Part shown: positions 31,821-42,145 of the stretch, in pieces
How positions within the stretch are numbered: the stretch's first letter is position 1
Layout of the letters: each line of letters starts with the position of its first letter
Assembly: GCA_948144175.1 (NCBI GenBank)
Contig: CANXME010002057.1
Span: 2,776,001 to 2,840,000, forward strand
Direction: 5' to 3'
Length of the DNA: 64,000 nt
Source: Closterium sp. NIES-65
Lineage: Eukaryota > Streptophyta > Zygnematophyceae > Desmidiales > Closteriaceae
Notes under the pieces: generated by a model
Databases searched by the model: none
Told to the model about the DNA's origin: nothing
The model's input: the letters and a program-made list of their open reading frames with translations, nothing else
Made by a program: the position numbers and the translations under genes

Positions 31821-31832
31821 CTCCCCTGCCGC
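31821..31832 (-). promoter_or_regulatory. Polypurine tract of D2
   Basis: The minus strand reads GCGGCAGGGGAG directly before the 3' LTR. The same tract precedes the LTRs at 44467 and 46162. Confidence 0.8.
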
Positions 31833-31950
31833 GTTCACGCTTGGCCCCCCCAAGTCCACTCGGCAGTACTCCTCGGAGAATAGCTCGTCGACATGCACCC
31901 AACACACAGCACGTCGTCCACCGCACCAGCCATGCAAGAGGGCATGGCAC

Positions 31951-33861
31951 CTACTGCTGCACGTTGTCATCTTCGTCGCCCACGTCGGCCAAGCGCACCT
32001 GGCCGATGGCGACGGAGCACCGGTTGAAGGCCGGATAGTGCAGCGCCTTTGTCAGGAAGTCGGCCGGCTGCTCAGTGGTCGGGATGTACCTCAGCGAGAA
32101 CTTCCCGCGCTTCACCATGTGCTGCAGCCAGGCCTGTCGCCGCTCCATGTGCTTGAGGTTGCCCGTCAACCCCATGCCCTCGACGACTGTGATGGCCGAC
32201 TTGTTGTCCACCCGAAGGACGGTCGGCTTCCCGGCATCCAGCTGCCGGAACTCTGCAAGGAGGAAGCGAAGTCGGCGTCCTTCCTTGCCGACTTCGGTGG
32301 CTGCCACGTACTCCGACTCAGTCGACGACAACGTCGCACACTTGATGCGCTGGCTCGACCAGGAGACTGCGGCCCCTCCATAGACGAACACGTAGCCACC
32401 CGTGCTCGTCCTGTTCTGCTTGTCACCGGCGTCGTCGGCGTCCACGTAGCCGACCAGCTCCAGCGACTCAGGTCTACCGCCGAACTCCAGTGCGGTGTCG
32501 CGCGTATTGGCGAGGTAGGCGAGGCAGCGGTCGACCTCGCGCCAGTGCTGGTCGCTCCTCACCGTGAGGCCGCTCCCCAGCTTGGTGCAGGCGAAGGCGA
32601 TGTCCGGCCTTGTCGTCGTCGCCGCGAATTGTAGCGAGCCGACCTTCTGCCGGTACTCCTCTTCCTGCCGCTCCTGTGCCTCCTCGTCATCGAACGTGAG
32701 CTCGGCGTAGGCATCGACCGAAACCAGCGTCTTCGGGGTGCGCCCGGTCTGCTCCTCGTCGATGAAGCGCCTACGAAGCTTGTCGGCGTAGCCCTGCTGG
32801 TGCAGCCACAGCTTCCCCGCCGACCTGTCGCGGACGATCTCCAGCCCGAGGTACTTCTGTACCGGCGAGATCTCACGCAGCTCGAAGGCGGCTTCCAGCA
32901 GCTCCTTCAGCTCCTTCAACATCGCGGCGCTACTGCTGGCGGCAAGTAGGTCGTCGACGTAGACCAGCACCCAACAGGCCACTCCGTCCTTTCCGTCCTT
33001 GAAGTAGAGAGCCTCGTCGACCTGGCTCTTCTTCCACCCGGCGTCGACCAGCACGTCATTGAGCGCCAAGTACCATAGCAGCGGCGACTGCTTTAGCCCG
33101 TACAGGCTCTTCAGCAGCTTGCACACCCGGCCGGTCCCGTCGTTGAAGTAGTCCGGCTGGGACATGTAGAGCACCCTGTCGAGCTTGCTCTGCAAGAAGG
33201 CGTTCTTCATGTCGAGCTGCATCAGGTTGAGGTTGCGGACGGCGACGATGCTGAGGAAGATCCTCAGCGTGACGTAGCTGCCCACCGGCGCGAACGTCTC
33301 GTCGTAGTCGGCGCCGTACACCTGCGTGAAGCCCTTCACAACCAGCCTCGCCTTCTCGCGCTCGACGGTGTCGTCGACGTGGTACTTCGTCGTCAACACC
33401 CACCGGTTCTTCATGACATTCACTCCCGGCGGACGTTCGACCAACTCCCACGTTCCCATGTTGAGGAGGCTGCGAATCTCCTCCTCCATGGCGGCCTTCA
33501 CCGCCGGGCCCTTCCAGCTCGCCAATGCGTCCTTCACCGTCATCGTCGAGATGTCCCAACGGTGCTCGGGGTCGGCTAGCATGTCGGGGTCGAGCTCTGG
33601 AAACTCCTCATCCTCCTCGGCATCGTCGTACAGCAAGTCGTCGGCCTCATCGTCCACGTCGTACACCGTGGTGAAGGCAGCGGGGACGAAGAAGTCAGGC
33701 GGCCTCCGAAGTCGGCCTGAACGCCGTGGTCCTGGCTGGACCTCCTCGGCGTCCCCTCCATCGTTGTTGTTGTCGCTGCCCTCGGCGTCCTGCTGCTCCT
33801 CAGCCGGCGTCCCAGCCGACTTCTCCCCTATGATCGGCTCCCCTGCCGACTGCCCGGTCGC
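31951..33861 (-). CDS. D2 reverse transcriptase and RNase H
   Basis: Third open segment of the D2 frame (first methionine at 33666). RT: MKNRWVLTTKYHVDDTVEREKAR, DYDETFAPVGSYVTLRIFL, MQLDMKNAFLQSKL, LKSLYGLKQSPLLWY and VYVDDLLAA with both Asp present. RNase H: LVGYVDADDAGDKQNRTSTGG, SSTESEYVAATEVGKEG and LRVDNKSAITV. It ends ADVGDEDDNVQQ with a natural stop. All expected catalytic residues are visible, so the enzyme part looks intact apart from the upstream TAG at 33862. Confidence 0.92.
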   Translation of the reverse strand, partial: ATGQSAGEPIIGEKSAGTPAEEQQDAEGSDNNNDGGDAEEVQPGPRRSGRLRRPPDFFVPAAFTTVYDVDDEADDLLYDDAEEDEEFPELDPDMLADPEHRWDISTMTVKDALASWKGPAVKAAMEEEIRSLLNMGTWELVERPPGVNVMKNRWVLTTKYHVDDTVEREKARLVVKGFTQVYGADYDETFAPVGSYVTLRIFLSIVAVRNLNLMQLDMKNAFLQSKLDRVLYMSQPDYFNDGTGRVCKLLKSLYGLKQSPLLWYLALNDVLVDAGWKKSQVDEALYFKDGKDGVACWVLVYVDDLLAASSSAAMLKELKELLEAAFELREISPVQKYLGLEIVRDRSAGKLWLHQQGYADKLRRRFIDEEQTGRTPKTLVSVDAYAELTFDDEEAQERQEEEYRQKVGSLQFAATTTRPDIAFACTKLGSGLTVRSDQHWREVDRCLAYLANTRDTALEFGGRPESLELVGYVDADDAGDKQNRTSTGGYVFVYGGAAVSWSSQRIKCATLSSTESEYVAATEVGKEGRRLRFLLAEFRQLDAGKPTVLRVDNKSAITVVEGMGLTGNLKHMERRQAWLQHMVKRGKFSLRYIPTTEQPADFLTKALHYPAFNRCSVAIGQVRLADVGDEDDNVQQ

Positions 33862-35457
33862 CTACTGCTCCTTGGTCGGCGTCACTGCTGCCTGCTCCTT
33901 TGTCGGCCGCTGGTCCTCGACCTTCTTCTCGACCTGCTCCTCCCCTGTCGGCGTCGACTGCAATCCCACGTCGACGTGCCGCTCGTCACGTCGGCCACCG
34001 GCGATGCACTTGGCCGAAGGCGACGTCCCACTACTCCCCTCATCGCCGGAGGCCGACACCGAGGTCAGCCCACGTAGGTCGGCCACGAGGGTAGGGGCAG
34101 GGGTCGGAGGGCGAGGGGTAGGGGGGCGGACGTCCTCGACGTCCGTAATAGCAAGCTCACCGACCTCGGCAAGCAGTGGCAGCGTCGCCGACGAGGTGTC
34201 AGAGGGCGGGGTGGGCGACGAGCGGCCGGACACCGACCCGTACTCCGTCTTCCACTCGGCCAGCGACAGCTCCTCGTAGAACACCACATCCGACGTGGTG
34301 ACCACCCGGTCGGCGTCGACGTCGAGGAGCTCCCAGCCCTTGCTCGCCGCCGACACGCCAAGGTGCACGCCCCACCTGGCCTTCGGCTGCAGCTTCCCAC
34401 CACGCTGCTGCTCAGGGACAAGGAACTGCGCCATGCAGCCCCACACCCGCGCCAGCGACAAGTCGGGTTTCTTCCCGGTCAGCAGCTGGTATGGCGTCGT
34501 CCCCGGTGGCAGCGTCGACCTCTCAAGACAGTTGCGGACCCAGACGGCCTGTCGCAGAGCGAGGTGCCACCAGTGGTGCTGCACGCCCATGTGCAGCAGC
34601 ATTGTCCGCACTGACTCCACCACCGTCCTCATCTCCCGCTCCGCCATGCCGTTCTGCTGCGGGGTGTATGGGCAGGTCAGGTTGTGGACGATCCCCTTGT
34701 CGTTCACGAAGTCGGTGAACTGCTTCCCGAGGAACTCCCCTCCCCGGTCTGAGCGCAGCATCAACACCGACTTCTTCGTCTGCCTCTCAGCCACCGCTAG
34801 CCACTGCACGAACGCCGGCAACGCATCTGACTTCTTGGTGACCGGCTTCACCCACACGTAGCGGGTCTTGCGGTCCTTCAGCAACAAGAAGTACAGGCTG
34901 CCATCCTTGGCAGCCACGCGGAATGGCCCGCACAGGTCGATGTGCACGACGGCCAGCACATCGTCGGCGTCGGAGCCGTGGTCGGGGAAGGTGTGCCGCG
35001 CCAGCTTCCCGCCGACGCACGAGACACAAGGTGAGTCAGCGCCCGTCGACGACTTGAGGTCCAGCCCAATGGCGACCTCGTTCTTCGCCGAGCTCCGTAT
35101 GGTGTCCATGCCGACATGTGCAAGCCGGGCATGCATACGGTCCGGCGTCGACTTCGTCTTCGAGACGATCGCCCGCAGAGCCACAACCTCCGTCGTGGGC
35201 GACGTCGACCTCGTTGGGCAGGGACGCAGGTCGGTGCAGAGGACACGCCCGGAGTACGTCGCCCGACCGAGCACCTCTCTCGTTGCCGAGACGAGTAGCA
35301 TCCCGTCACCGTTCTCTTGCAGTTTCACACCGTGCTCCTTCAGCTGGCCGGACGACAGCAAGTTCGCCCGCACACCCGGGACGTACAGCACGTCGGGGAT
35401 GAGCACCTGCTTCCCGGCCTCCCCTTGCAGGGCGACGGTGCCGCGGCCCTGGACATC
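33862..35457 (-). CDS. D2 integrase and acidic linker
   Basis: Middle segment of the D2 frame, from just after TAG 35458 (first in-frame ORF call at 35406) to TAG 33862. LIPDVLYVPGVRANLLSSGQL ends the protease domain. MHARLAHVGMDT and CVSCVGGKLARHTF form the integrase zinc motif. The DDE core is HIDLCGPFRVAAKDG, LRSDRGGEFLGKQF and TPQQNGMAEREMRTVVE. ARVWGCMAQFLVPEQQ follows, then a Pro/Ser/Glu-rich linker ending TKEQ-stop. Confidence 0.92.
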   Translation of the reverse strand, partial: DVQGRGTVALQGEAGKQVLIPDVLYVPGVRANLLSSGQLKEHGVKLQENGDGMLLVSATREVLGRATYSGRVLCTDLRPCPTRSTSPTTEVVALRAIVSKTKSTPDRMHARLAHVGMDTIRSSAKNEVAIGLDLKSSTGADSPCVSCVGGKLARHTFPDHGSDADDVLAVVHIDLCGPFRVAAKDGSLYFLLLKDRKTRYVWVKPVTKKSDALPAFVQWLAVAERQTKKSVLMLRSDRGGEFLGKQFTDFVNDKGIVHNLTCPYTPQQNGMAEREMRTVVESVRTMLLHMGVQHHWWHLALRQAVWVRNCLERSTLPPGTTPYQLLTGKKPDLSLARVWGCMAQFLVPEQQRGGKLQPKARWGVHLGVSAASKGWELLDVDADRVVTTSDVVFYEELSLAEWKTEYGSVSGRSSPTPPSDTSSATLPLLAEVGELAITDVEDVRPPTPRPPTPAPTLVADLRGLTSVSASGDEGSSGTSPSAKCIAGGRRDERHVDVGLQSTPTGEEQVEKKVEDQRPTKEQAAVTPTKEQ

Positions 35458-37080
35458 CTACAGCGCCCCATTGAAGCCGCGCACGTGCTTGATGAAGCCG
35501 CTCGGCTGCAGGTCGACGAAGACTTCCTTCGTCCCCATCAGGTGGTGGGAGCAACCGCTGTCAAGCAGGACCACCGCCGGGTTCGCCTGCACAGCCGCCG
35601 CCACCGCCTGGAAGTCCTCTCCGGCCTCCGGCGCCAGAGAGATGGTCGGCTCCACGACGCCGACCAGCGAGCACGACGCCGTCTTGTCGTCTCGCCCCTT
35701 GCCGCTTGCAACGGAGTCGGCGTCCTTCGCCGAGGTCGATGTCTTGGTCGACTGCTTCTCCTTGCGCGGCTGGTTTCCTCCACGACGAGGACGACGGCTG
35801 CCAGACCTCCCGCGGCCACCCTTGTCGTCGTCGTCGGAGTCACTGCGGTCGGGACACTCGAAGGAGAGGTGATCGGGGCTGTGGCAGATCCAGCACTCCC
35901 GACGTCGACCTCCTCCTCCTCGACCGCCGTCCTTGGTCGACTTCCTCTTGTCGACCTCCTTGGCCGGCTTCCAGCCACTGCTACCACCACCGCCAGACTG
36001 CCCGCGTTGTCCCGGTCGGCCTCCTTGCTTCGCTGAGGTGACAAAGTTCGCCTGCGCCAAGAGCTCCTGCGACCGCTCAGCCTCCTGCATCGCCTCGTCC
36101 TGCAGGATATACGAGGTCAGGTTGTCCTCGTTGAGCGTCGCCCTTGTGCTCGGCACCATAGACAACCGCTTTAGCAGGTTGTAGCTGCTAGAGAGACCCA
36201 GCATGACATGGGTGATGTACGACGCCGTGGAGTACTGTGCGCCGGCCATCCTGATGGTGGCGAGAATTCGCCGTGCCCGGTTGCAGTAGTCGGTCGCTGT
36301 CTCCTCGTCACCCATACGCAGGTGCGTCAGCTGTCCCTCCAGCTGGGCGATGAACAGGTCGTCGGTGACCTGGTACGTCGACTCAATGAAGTGCCACGCT
36401 CGGTGGCCGGCGTCGAGGTACTCCCGGCACCACTTCAAGGCGATCTGCACGCCCGGCGAGCAGCACCGCGAGATGACCGTGAAGGTCAACAGCTGCACGG
36501 CGCGAAACTCCGCTCGCAGGTCGGGGTGGTGCTCCCCCGGCGTCGCCACGGTCCCTCGGGCGAAGCCGATCAGCCCGGCCATCTCCAGCTGGGGCTCGAT
36601 GGCTTCCTTCCAGGTGAGAATGTCAGGTCGAGCGACCAGCGGAGGGGTGACCGAGATCCTGTCCGGCGTAAACTTGAAGTAGCCGTAGCTCGGTGCAATC
36701 CCACCTGCCGTCACTTGGGACGCCGACATCGGCGACAGCCCACTCCGTCGACCTCCGACGTCACCCCGCGAAGCGTCTGCAGCCGCCGACGACTGCATCC
36801 CCCGCGCCTGAACGCCGCCGACTTCACCGGCGTGTATCACACCTCTCTGCCTCGACGTGCCTCCCGCACTGCTGCCGACCTGACCTCCACCGGCGTTGAC
36901 ACCCACGTCGACGCCGCCGTCGTTGTTCACCGGTCGAGGAGAGGCAGGTCGGGAAGGGGGGTGCTCCGCCGCCCACACGGAGCGGAGTCCAGCCTCGACG
37001 ACTGCCCAGGGTATCGCCCCATACTCCTGGGCCTCATGGCGTCTCCTCGCATCCTCCAGCCGTCCCTCCAGGGTATCCAT
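35458..37080 (-). CDS. D2 gag and start of protease
   Basis: First segment of the D2 frame. I start at ATG 37080 (MDTLEGRLEDARRRHEAQEY); the frame is open upstream, but only to GTG codons. The gag core has YGYFKFTPDRISVTPPL, GFARGTVATPGEHHPDL, YLDAGHRAWHFIESTYQV and LTHLRMGDEETATDYCNRARR. A CCHC knuckle CWICHSPDHLSFEC follows in a Lys/Gly-rich tail. Protease begins VVLLDSGCSHHLMGTKEVF with an intact DSG. The frame is cut at 35458-35460 by TAG in NGAL-stop-DVQG, where D1 has CAG. Confidence 0.92.
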   Translation of the reverse strand: MDTLEGRLEDARRRHEAQEYGAIPWAVVEAGLRSVWAAEHPPSRPASPRPVNNDGGVDVGVNAGGGQVGSSAGGTSRQRGVIHAGEVGGVQARGMQSSAAADASRGDVGGRRSGLSPMSASQVTAGGIAPSYGYFKFTPDRISVTPPLVARPDILTWKEAIEPQLEMAGLIGFARGTVATPGEHHPDLRAEFRAVQLLTFTVISRCCSPGVQIALKWCREYLDAGHRAWHFIESTYQVTDDLFIAQLEGQLTHLRMGDEETATDYCNRARRILATIRMAGAQYSTASYITHVMLGLSSSYNLLKRLSMVPSTRATLNEDNLTSYILQDEAMQEAERSQELLAQANFVTSAKQGGRPGQRGQSGGGGSSGWKPAKEVDKRKSTKDGGRGGGGRRRECWICHSPDHLSFECPDRSDSDDDDKGGRGRSGSRRPRRGGNQPRKEKQSTKTSTSAKDADSVASGKGRDDKTASCSLVGVVEPTISLAPEAGEDFQAVAAAVQANPAVVLLDSGCSHHLMGTKEVFVDLQPSGFIKHVRGFNGAL

Positions 37081-37190
37081 CACCTCGGCGTCGCCTACGC
37101 GCACGCTAGTGACCGCACGGCTGCCGGTCTACGAACACGATCGGTATGTGCTAAGTCGGCTAGACTGAACGACGTCGCGGTGTCGTCCAC

Positions 37191-37203
37191 GCTCACCGCA
37201 CCA
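37191..37203 (-). promoter_or_regulatory. Putative primer-binding site of D2
   Basis: The minus strand directly after the LTR reads TGGTGCGGTGAGC. TGG is complementary to a tRNA CCA end, but the rest does not match the initiator-methionine site used by the other families here. The matching tRNA is not identified. Confidence 0.6.
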
Positions 37204-38384
37204 TGCGGAGATAACTACTACAACGGGAGCTTAGAGTACTGGCTAGGCACGTGTGCTCGTGTGATGTCTGCGTTCGTTGGTCCTTAGACGTTTTCCTAGT
37301 GCTCACACTGCTTGCTAGTTCATGGGGCAATTTGGCAAGAGTTTCACTAGAGAACGTTGTCAATATTGGTACAATCAAGTTGGCATGGCAAGACTACATC
37401 AGAGCTAGCATTCAGGTTGGTCGACTGCCAGCACAGCATGGTCGACCGCGTTCCAGCACGACTTGGTCGACCGCGCTCCAGCAGTGCAAAGTCGACAGCT
37501 TGCCAACGCTGCAGGTTGACGGTGTGCCAGCATTGCTCACGCAGGACAGCAGTGCACCCGCTTTGCAGGTGCGCGCAGATGGTTTGCATGCAGAGTCTCG
37601 TCATCTGCACAGCGCACACACCAGGTCAACCTCGGGCTAGCGACTGCCTCTGATCCGCCACGACGACCTCGGGATACCACCATGGAGGTCGGTCTCGCCA
37701 ACTTCGCCTGGGTGACCGTCGCACTCCTTCGCAGAACCTCGTCACCCAGGTATCCTGGTCGACCGGGCAACTATGTCGACCAGCTGCTCCTGTATGTGCT
37801 CGTCGACCTCCCAAGTCGACAACCACACCAAGTCGACCTCACCAGGTCGACCACTCCTCTGGTCGACCAGCTCCAGGTCAACGTCACTCCTGGTCGACCA
37901 GTGCAGTTGTCAGCCGACCACCCAAGTCGGCTACCCAAAGTCGGCGTCACCAGGTCGACGCCCCTTCTACGTCGGCGCCGACTTCCAGGCTGACCTCTCG
38001 AAGTCGGCGTCCTCCCAAATCGGCGCCGACTTGCAAGTCGGTGACCTTGCAAGTCGGTGACCTTGCAAGTCGGTGACCTTGCAAGTCGGTGACCTTGCAA
38101 GTCGGTGACCTTGCAAGTCGGTGACCTTGCAAGTCGGTGACCTTGCAAGTCGGTGCCGACTTCCAGGTCGACGTGCCACATCGCCGACCACCAGTTGAAG
38201 TCGGCCGCCGGCTTCCCAAGTCGGCGGCATTGCAGTGGCGCCGTGCAAGTCGACCAACCCCGTCGACCAGCTCGTCCAAGCCGGCGTCCCCACTGCTGCA
38301 AGTCGGCTGTACCTTCCGTACACCCCACCACAAAGTCGGCTCCACCCAAGCGTGGACGGGGCCAACACACAACTTCCGTTGACA
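37204..38384 (-). repeat. 5' LTR of D2 (1181 bp)
   Basis: The minus strand starts TGTCAACGGAAG and ends TTATCTCCGCA. It has eight copies of the 16-bp unit (about 38030-38155). It is almost identical to 30624-31820. It is flanked by GCCAC at 38385. Confidence 0.95.
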
Positions 38385-38389
38385 GCCAC
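38385..38389 (+). repeat. Target site duplication of D2, right copy
   Basis: GCCAC, matching 30619-30623. Confidence 0.9.
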
Positions 38390-39325
38390 TGCACGGGCGC
38401 CGACTTCAGGGTGGCGCCAACTTTAGGGAGGTCGACCTGGGAAGTCGACCTGCGGAGGGCGTCGACTTGGTGACGCCAACTTAGGGCAGCCGACTTGGAT
38501 GGTCGGCTGACAGGCTGCTGGTCAACTTGGTGCTTGGTCGACCAGGCGTGATGTCGACCTGACCTGGTGGTCGACGGAGGAGGGGCCGACGTCGACCACG
38601 ACTCAGGACGCCGAGCAGCTGAGCGTCGAGTAGTAGGGCGTCAACTTGGTGATGCCGACTTCGGGTAGCCGACTTGGGTAGTTGGCTGACAACCGCGCTG
38701 GTCGACGTGGAGCTGGTCGACCAGGAGCGACGTCGACCTGGAGCTGGTCGACCAGGGGCGTGGTCGACCTGGTGAGGCCGACTTGGGGTGGTCGTCAACT
38801 TGGGAGGTGGACGGGCACATACAAAAGCAGCTGGTCGACGTGGTTGCCCGGTCGACCAGGTCACATGGGTGACGAGGTTCTACGGAGGAGTGCGACTGTC
38901 GCCCAGGCAAAGTTGGCGAGTCCGACCTCGGTGGTGGTATCCCGAGGTCGACGTGGCTGATCAGAGACAGTAGTCAACGCCAGGTTGACTTGGCGTGTGT
39001 GCTGTGCAAATGACAAGGCTCCGCACGCCAATCATATACGAGAACCTGCGAAGCTGGTGCGATGCTGTTCTGCGGGAGCAACGCTGGCACGCCGTCAACC
39101 TGCAACGTTGGCATGCCGTTGACTTTGGACTGCTGGAGCGCGGTCAACCAAGTCGTGCTGGAACGCGATCGACCATGCTGTGCTGGCAGTCCACCGACCT
39201 AAATGCTAGCTCTGATGTAGTCTTGCCATGCCAACAACATTGTACTATTGTTGTCCAATTTTCTCTAGTGAAACTCTTTGCCAACTTGCCCTGTGAACTA
39301 GCAAGCACTGTGTGCATACGACATA
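38390..39325 (+). repeat. D3 5' LTR, second part
   Basis: Resumes TGCACGGGCGCCGACTTCAG after D2 and aligns with 44600-45480. The last 100 bp or so of the LTR and the primer-binding site are missing or replaced: after AGCACTGTGTGCA sequence diverges before D3 gag begins near 39360. Long frames here are artefacts of GTCGAC-rich repeats. Confidence 0.8.
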
Positions 39326-39397
39326 CCTTTCAGTCAGGTCGACGTAGTGGTCACTTACCTAAGTTGCTCGTAGGCCGGTAGCCGTACAGTCCCTAGC

Positions 39398-40790
39398 GTG
39401 CGCATAGGTGACACCCTGGATGGACGGCTGGAGGATGCGAGGAGACGCCATGAGGCCCAGGAGTACGGGGCGGTACCCCGGGCGATCGTCAAGGCTGGAC
39501 TCCGCTCCATGTGGGCGACAGAGCGTCCCCCTTCTCGACCAGCTTCTCCTCGACCGGTGACCAACGAAGGCGGCGTCGACGTGGGTGTCAACGCCGGAGG
39601 TGGCCAAGTCGGCAGGAGTGCGGGAGGCACGTCGAGGCAGCGTGGAGCGATTCACGCCGTTGAAGTCGGCGGTGTTCAGGTGCGAGGGAGGCAGTCGTCG
39701 GCGGCTGCAGTCTCCTTGCAAGGCGCATCGGAGGTCGACGAAGCAGATTGTCGCCGATGTTGGCGACCCATGTGACGGCGGGCGGGATAGCACCAAGCTA
39801 CGGCTACTTCAAGTTTGCGCCGGATAGGATCTTGGTCACCCCGCCGCTCTTTGGTCGACAGTACATACTCACCTGGAAGGAGGCCATTGAGCCCCAGCTG
39901 GAGATGGTCGGGCTGATCAACTTTGCTCGAGGTACTCTGGCGACTCCGGACGACCCCGACTTACGTGCGGAGTTTCGCGCCGTGCAGCTGTTCACCTTCA
40001 TGGTCATCTCGCGGTGCTGCTCACCGGGCATGCAGATCGCCTTGAAGTGGTGTCGAGAGTACCTCGACGCCGGCCATCAAGCGTGGCACTTCACCGATGA
40101 CTTGTTCAACTCCCAGCTTGAGGGGCAGCTGACGCACCTGCGTATGGGCGACTAAGAGACAGTGACCGACTACTGCAACCGAGCTCGGCGAATTTTCGCC
40201 ACCATCAGGAGGGCCGGCGCGCAGTATTCGACGGCTTCGTACGTCACCCACGTCATGCAGGGACTCTCGAGCAGCTACAACCTCCTGAAGCGGCTGTCCA
40301 TGGCGCCGAGCACGAGGACGATGCTCAACGAGGACAAATTGACCTCGTACATCCTGCAGGACGAGGCAATGCAGGAGGCCGAGTGGTCTCAGGAGCTCTT
40401 GGTGCAGGCAAACTACGTCGCCCCGGGGAAGTCAGATGGCCGATCGGGGCAGCGCGGATAATCTGGCAAAGGAGGTAGCAGTGGCTGGAAGTCGAACAAG
40501 GAAGTCGACTAGAAGAAGTCGACCAAGGACAGCGATCAAGGAGGAGGAAGTCGACGTCGGGAGTGCTGGATCTGCCACAGCCCCGACCACCTCTCCTTCG
40601 AGTGCCTCGACCGCAGTGACTCCAAAGACGATGACGCCAAGGGAGGCCGCGGGAGGTCTAGCAATCGTCGTCCTCCTCGAGGAGGAAACCAGCCGCGCAA
40701 GAAGAAGCAGTCGACCAAGGCGTCGACATCGGCGAAGGACACCGACTCCTCTGCTTGCGGCAAGGGGCGGGATGATAAGACGGCGTCGTG
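39398..40790 (+). pseudogene. Copia D3 gag
   Basis: LDGRLEDARRRHEAQEYGAVP opens gag. PSYGYFKFAPDRILVTPPL, INFARGTLATPDDPDL and DYCNRARRIFATIRRAG follow. A TAA near 40153 replaces an expected Asp/Glu codon in MGD-stop-ETVTDY. The CCHC knuckle CWICHSPDHLSFEC is retained near 40563-40605 in a shifted frame. Upstream the gag start is near the damaged LTR end. Confidence 0.85.
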
Positions 40791-42145
40791 CTCGCTGGTT
40801 GGCGTCGTGGAGCCGACCGTCTTGCTGGCACCGAAGGCCAGAGAGGACTTCCACGCGGTGGCAGCAGCTATGCAGGCGAACCCGGCGGTGGTCCTGCTTG
40901 ACAGCGGCTGCTCCCACCACCTGATGGGGACGAAAGAAGTCTTCGTCGACCTGCAGCCGAGCGGCTCCATCAAGCACGTGCGCAGATTCAATGGGGCGCT
41001 ACAGGACGTCCAGGGCTGCGGCACCGTCGCCCTGCAAGGGGAGGCCGGGAAGCAGGTGCTCATCCCCAAAGTGCTGTACGTCCCGGGTGTTCAGGCAAAC
41101 CTGCTATCGTCTGGACAGCGGAAGTTGTAGGAGGACGGTGACAGGATGTTGCTCGTCTTGGCAGCGGGAGAGGTGCTCGGTCGGGCGACGTACTTCGGGC
41201 GTGTCCTTTGCACCGACTTGCGTCCCTGCTCAAAGAGGTCGGCGTCTCCCACGCCGAAGGTTGCGGCCCTGCGGGCGATCGCCTCGAAGACGAAGTCGAC
41301 GCTGGACAGGATGCATGCGAGGCTTGCACACGTCGGCATGGACACCATACGGAGCTCGGCGAAGCACAAGGTCGCTACAGGGCTGGACCTAGAGTCGACA
41401 ACGGGCGCCGACTCACTGTGTGTCTCGTGCGTCGGCGGGAAGCTGGCGCGGCACACCTTCCCCAACCAAGGCACCTGACGCCGACGACGAGCTGGCCGTC
41501 GTGCACATCGACCTGTGTGAGCCGTTCCGCGTGGCTGCCAAGGACGGCAGCTTGTACTTCTTGCTGCTGAAGGACTGCAAGACCCGCTACGTGTGGTCAG
41601 GCCGGTCACCAAGGAGTCGGATGTGCTGCTGGAGTTCCAGAAGTGGCTGGTGTTGGTGGAGAGGCAGGTGAAGAAGTTGGTGCTGATGCTGCGCTCAGAC
41701 CAGGGAGGGGAGTTCCTCAAGAAGAAGTTCACCGACTTCGTGGACGACAAGGGGATCGTCCACGACCTTACCTGCCCGTACACCCTGCAGCAGAACGGCA
41801 TGGCGGAGCGGGAGATGAGGACAGTGGTGGAGTCGGTATGGAGGATACTGCTGCACATGGGCATGCAGCACCACTGGTGGCACCTCGCTCTACGACAGGT
41901 CGTATGGGTCTGCAACTGCCTTGAGAGGTTGACGCTGCTGCCGGGGACAACGTCGTACCAGCTGCTCACCGGGCAGAAGCCCGACGTGTCGCTGGCACGG
42001 GTGTGGGGCTGCATGGCGCAGTTCCTTGTCCCCGAGCAGTAACGTGGTGGGAAGCTGAAGCTGAAGACCAGGTGGGGCCTTCACCTCTGTGCGTAGACGG
42101 AGAGCAAGGGCTGGGAGCTCCTTGACATCGCCGACAATCGGGTGG
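40790..42145 (+). pseudogene. Copia D3 protease and integrase
   Basis: Protease VVLLDSGCSHHLMGTKEVF is intact in sequence. A stop follows SGQRKL at 41128. The integrase zinc motif has MHARLAHVGMDT and CVSCVGGKLARHTF. A frameshift lies near 41475-41500. The core HIDLCEPFRV, LRSDQGGEFLKKKF and LQQNGMAEREMRTVVE keeps the acidic positions (Q for R after the second Asp). A stop near 42040 in PEQ-stop-RGG ends the frame. Confidence 0.85.

Larger units (their letters stand above)
30624..38384 (-). mobile_element. Copia D2, nearly intact long-LTR element
   Basis: 7761-bp minus-strand element with LTRs 30624-31820 (1197 bp) and 37204-38384 (1181 bp), polypurine tract, primer-binding site and GCCAC target duplications. 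One reading frame runs from about 37080 to 31951 through gag, protease, integrase, RT and RNase H, broken only by TAG codons at 35458-35460 and 33862-33864. The LTRs differ by one 16-bp repeat unit and about eight substitutions by eye, so insertion was recent. Confidence 0.95.

Noticed and set aside
38481-38973. Overlapping frames on both strands after D2
   Set aside because: They are inside a D-family LTR rich in GTCGAC. Equivalent frames are not conserved in 44467-45576.
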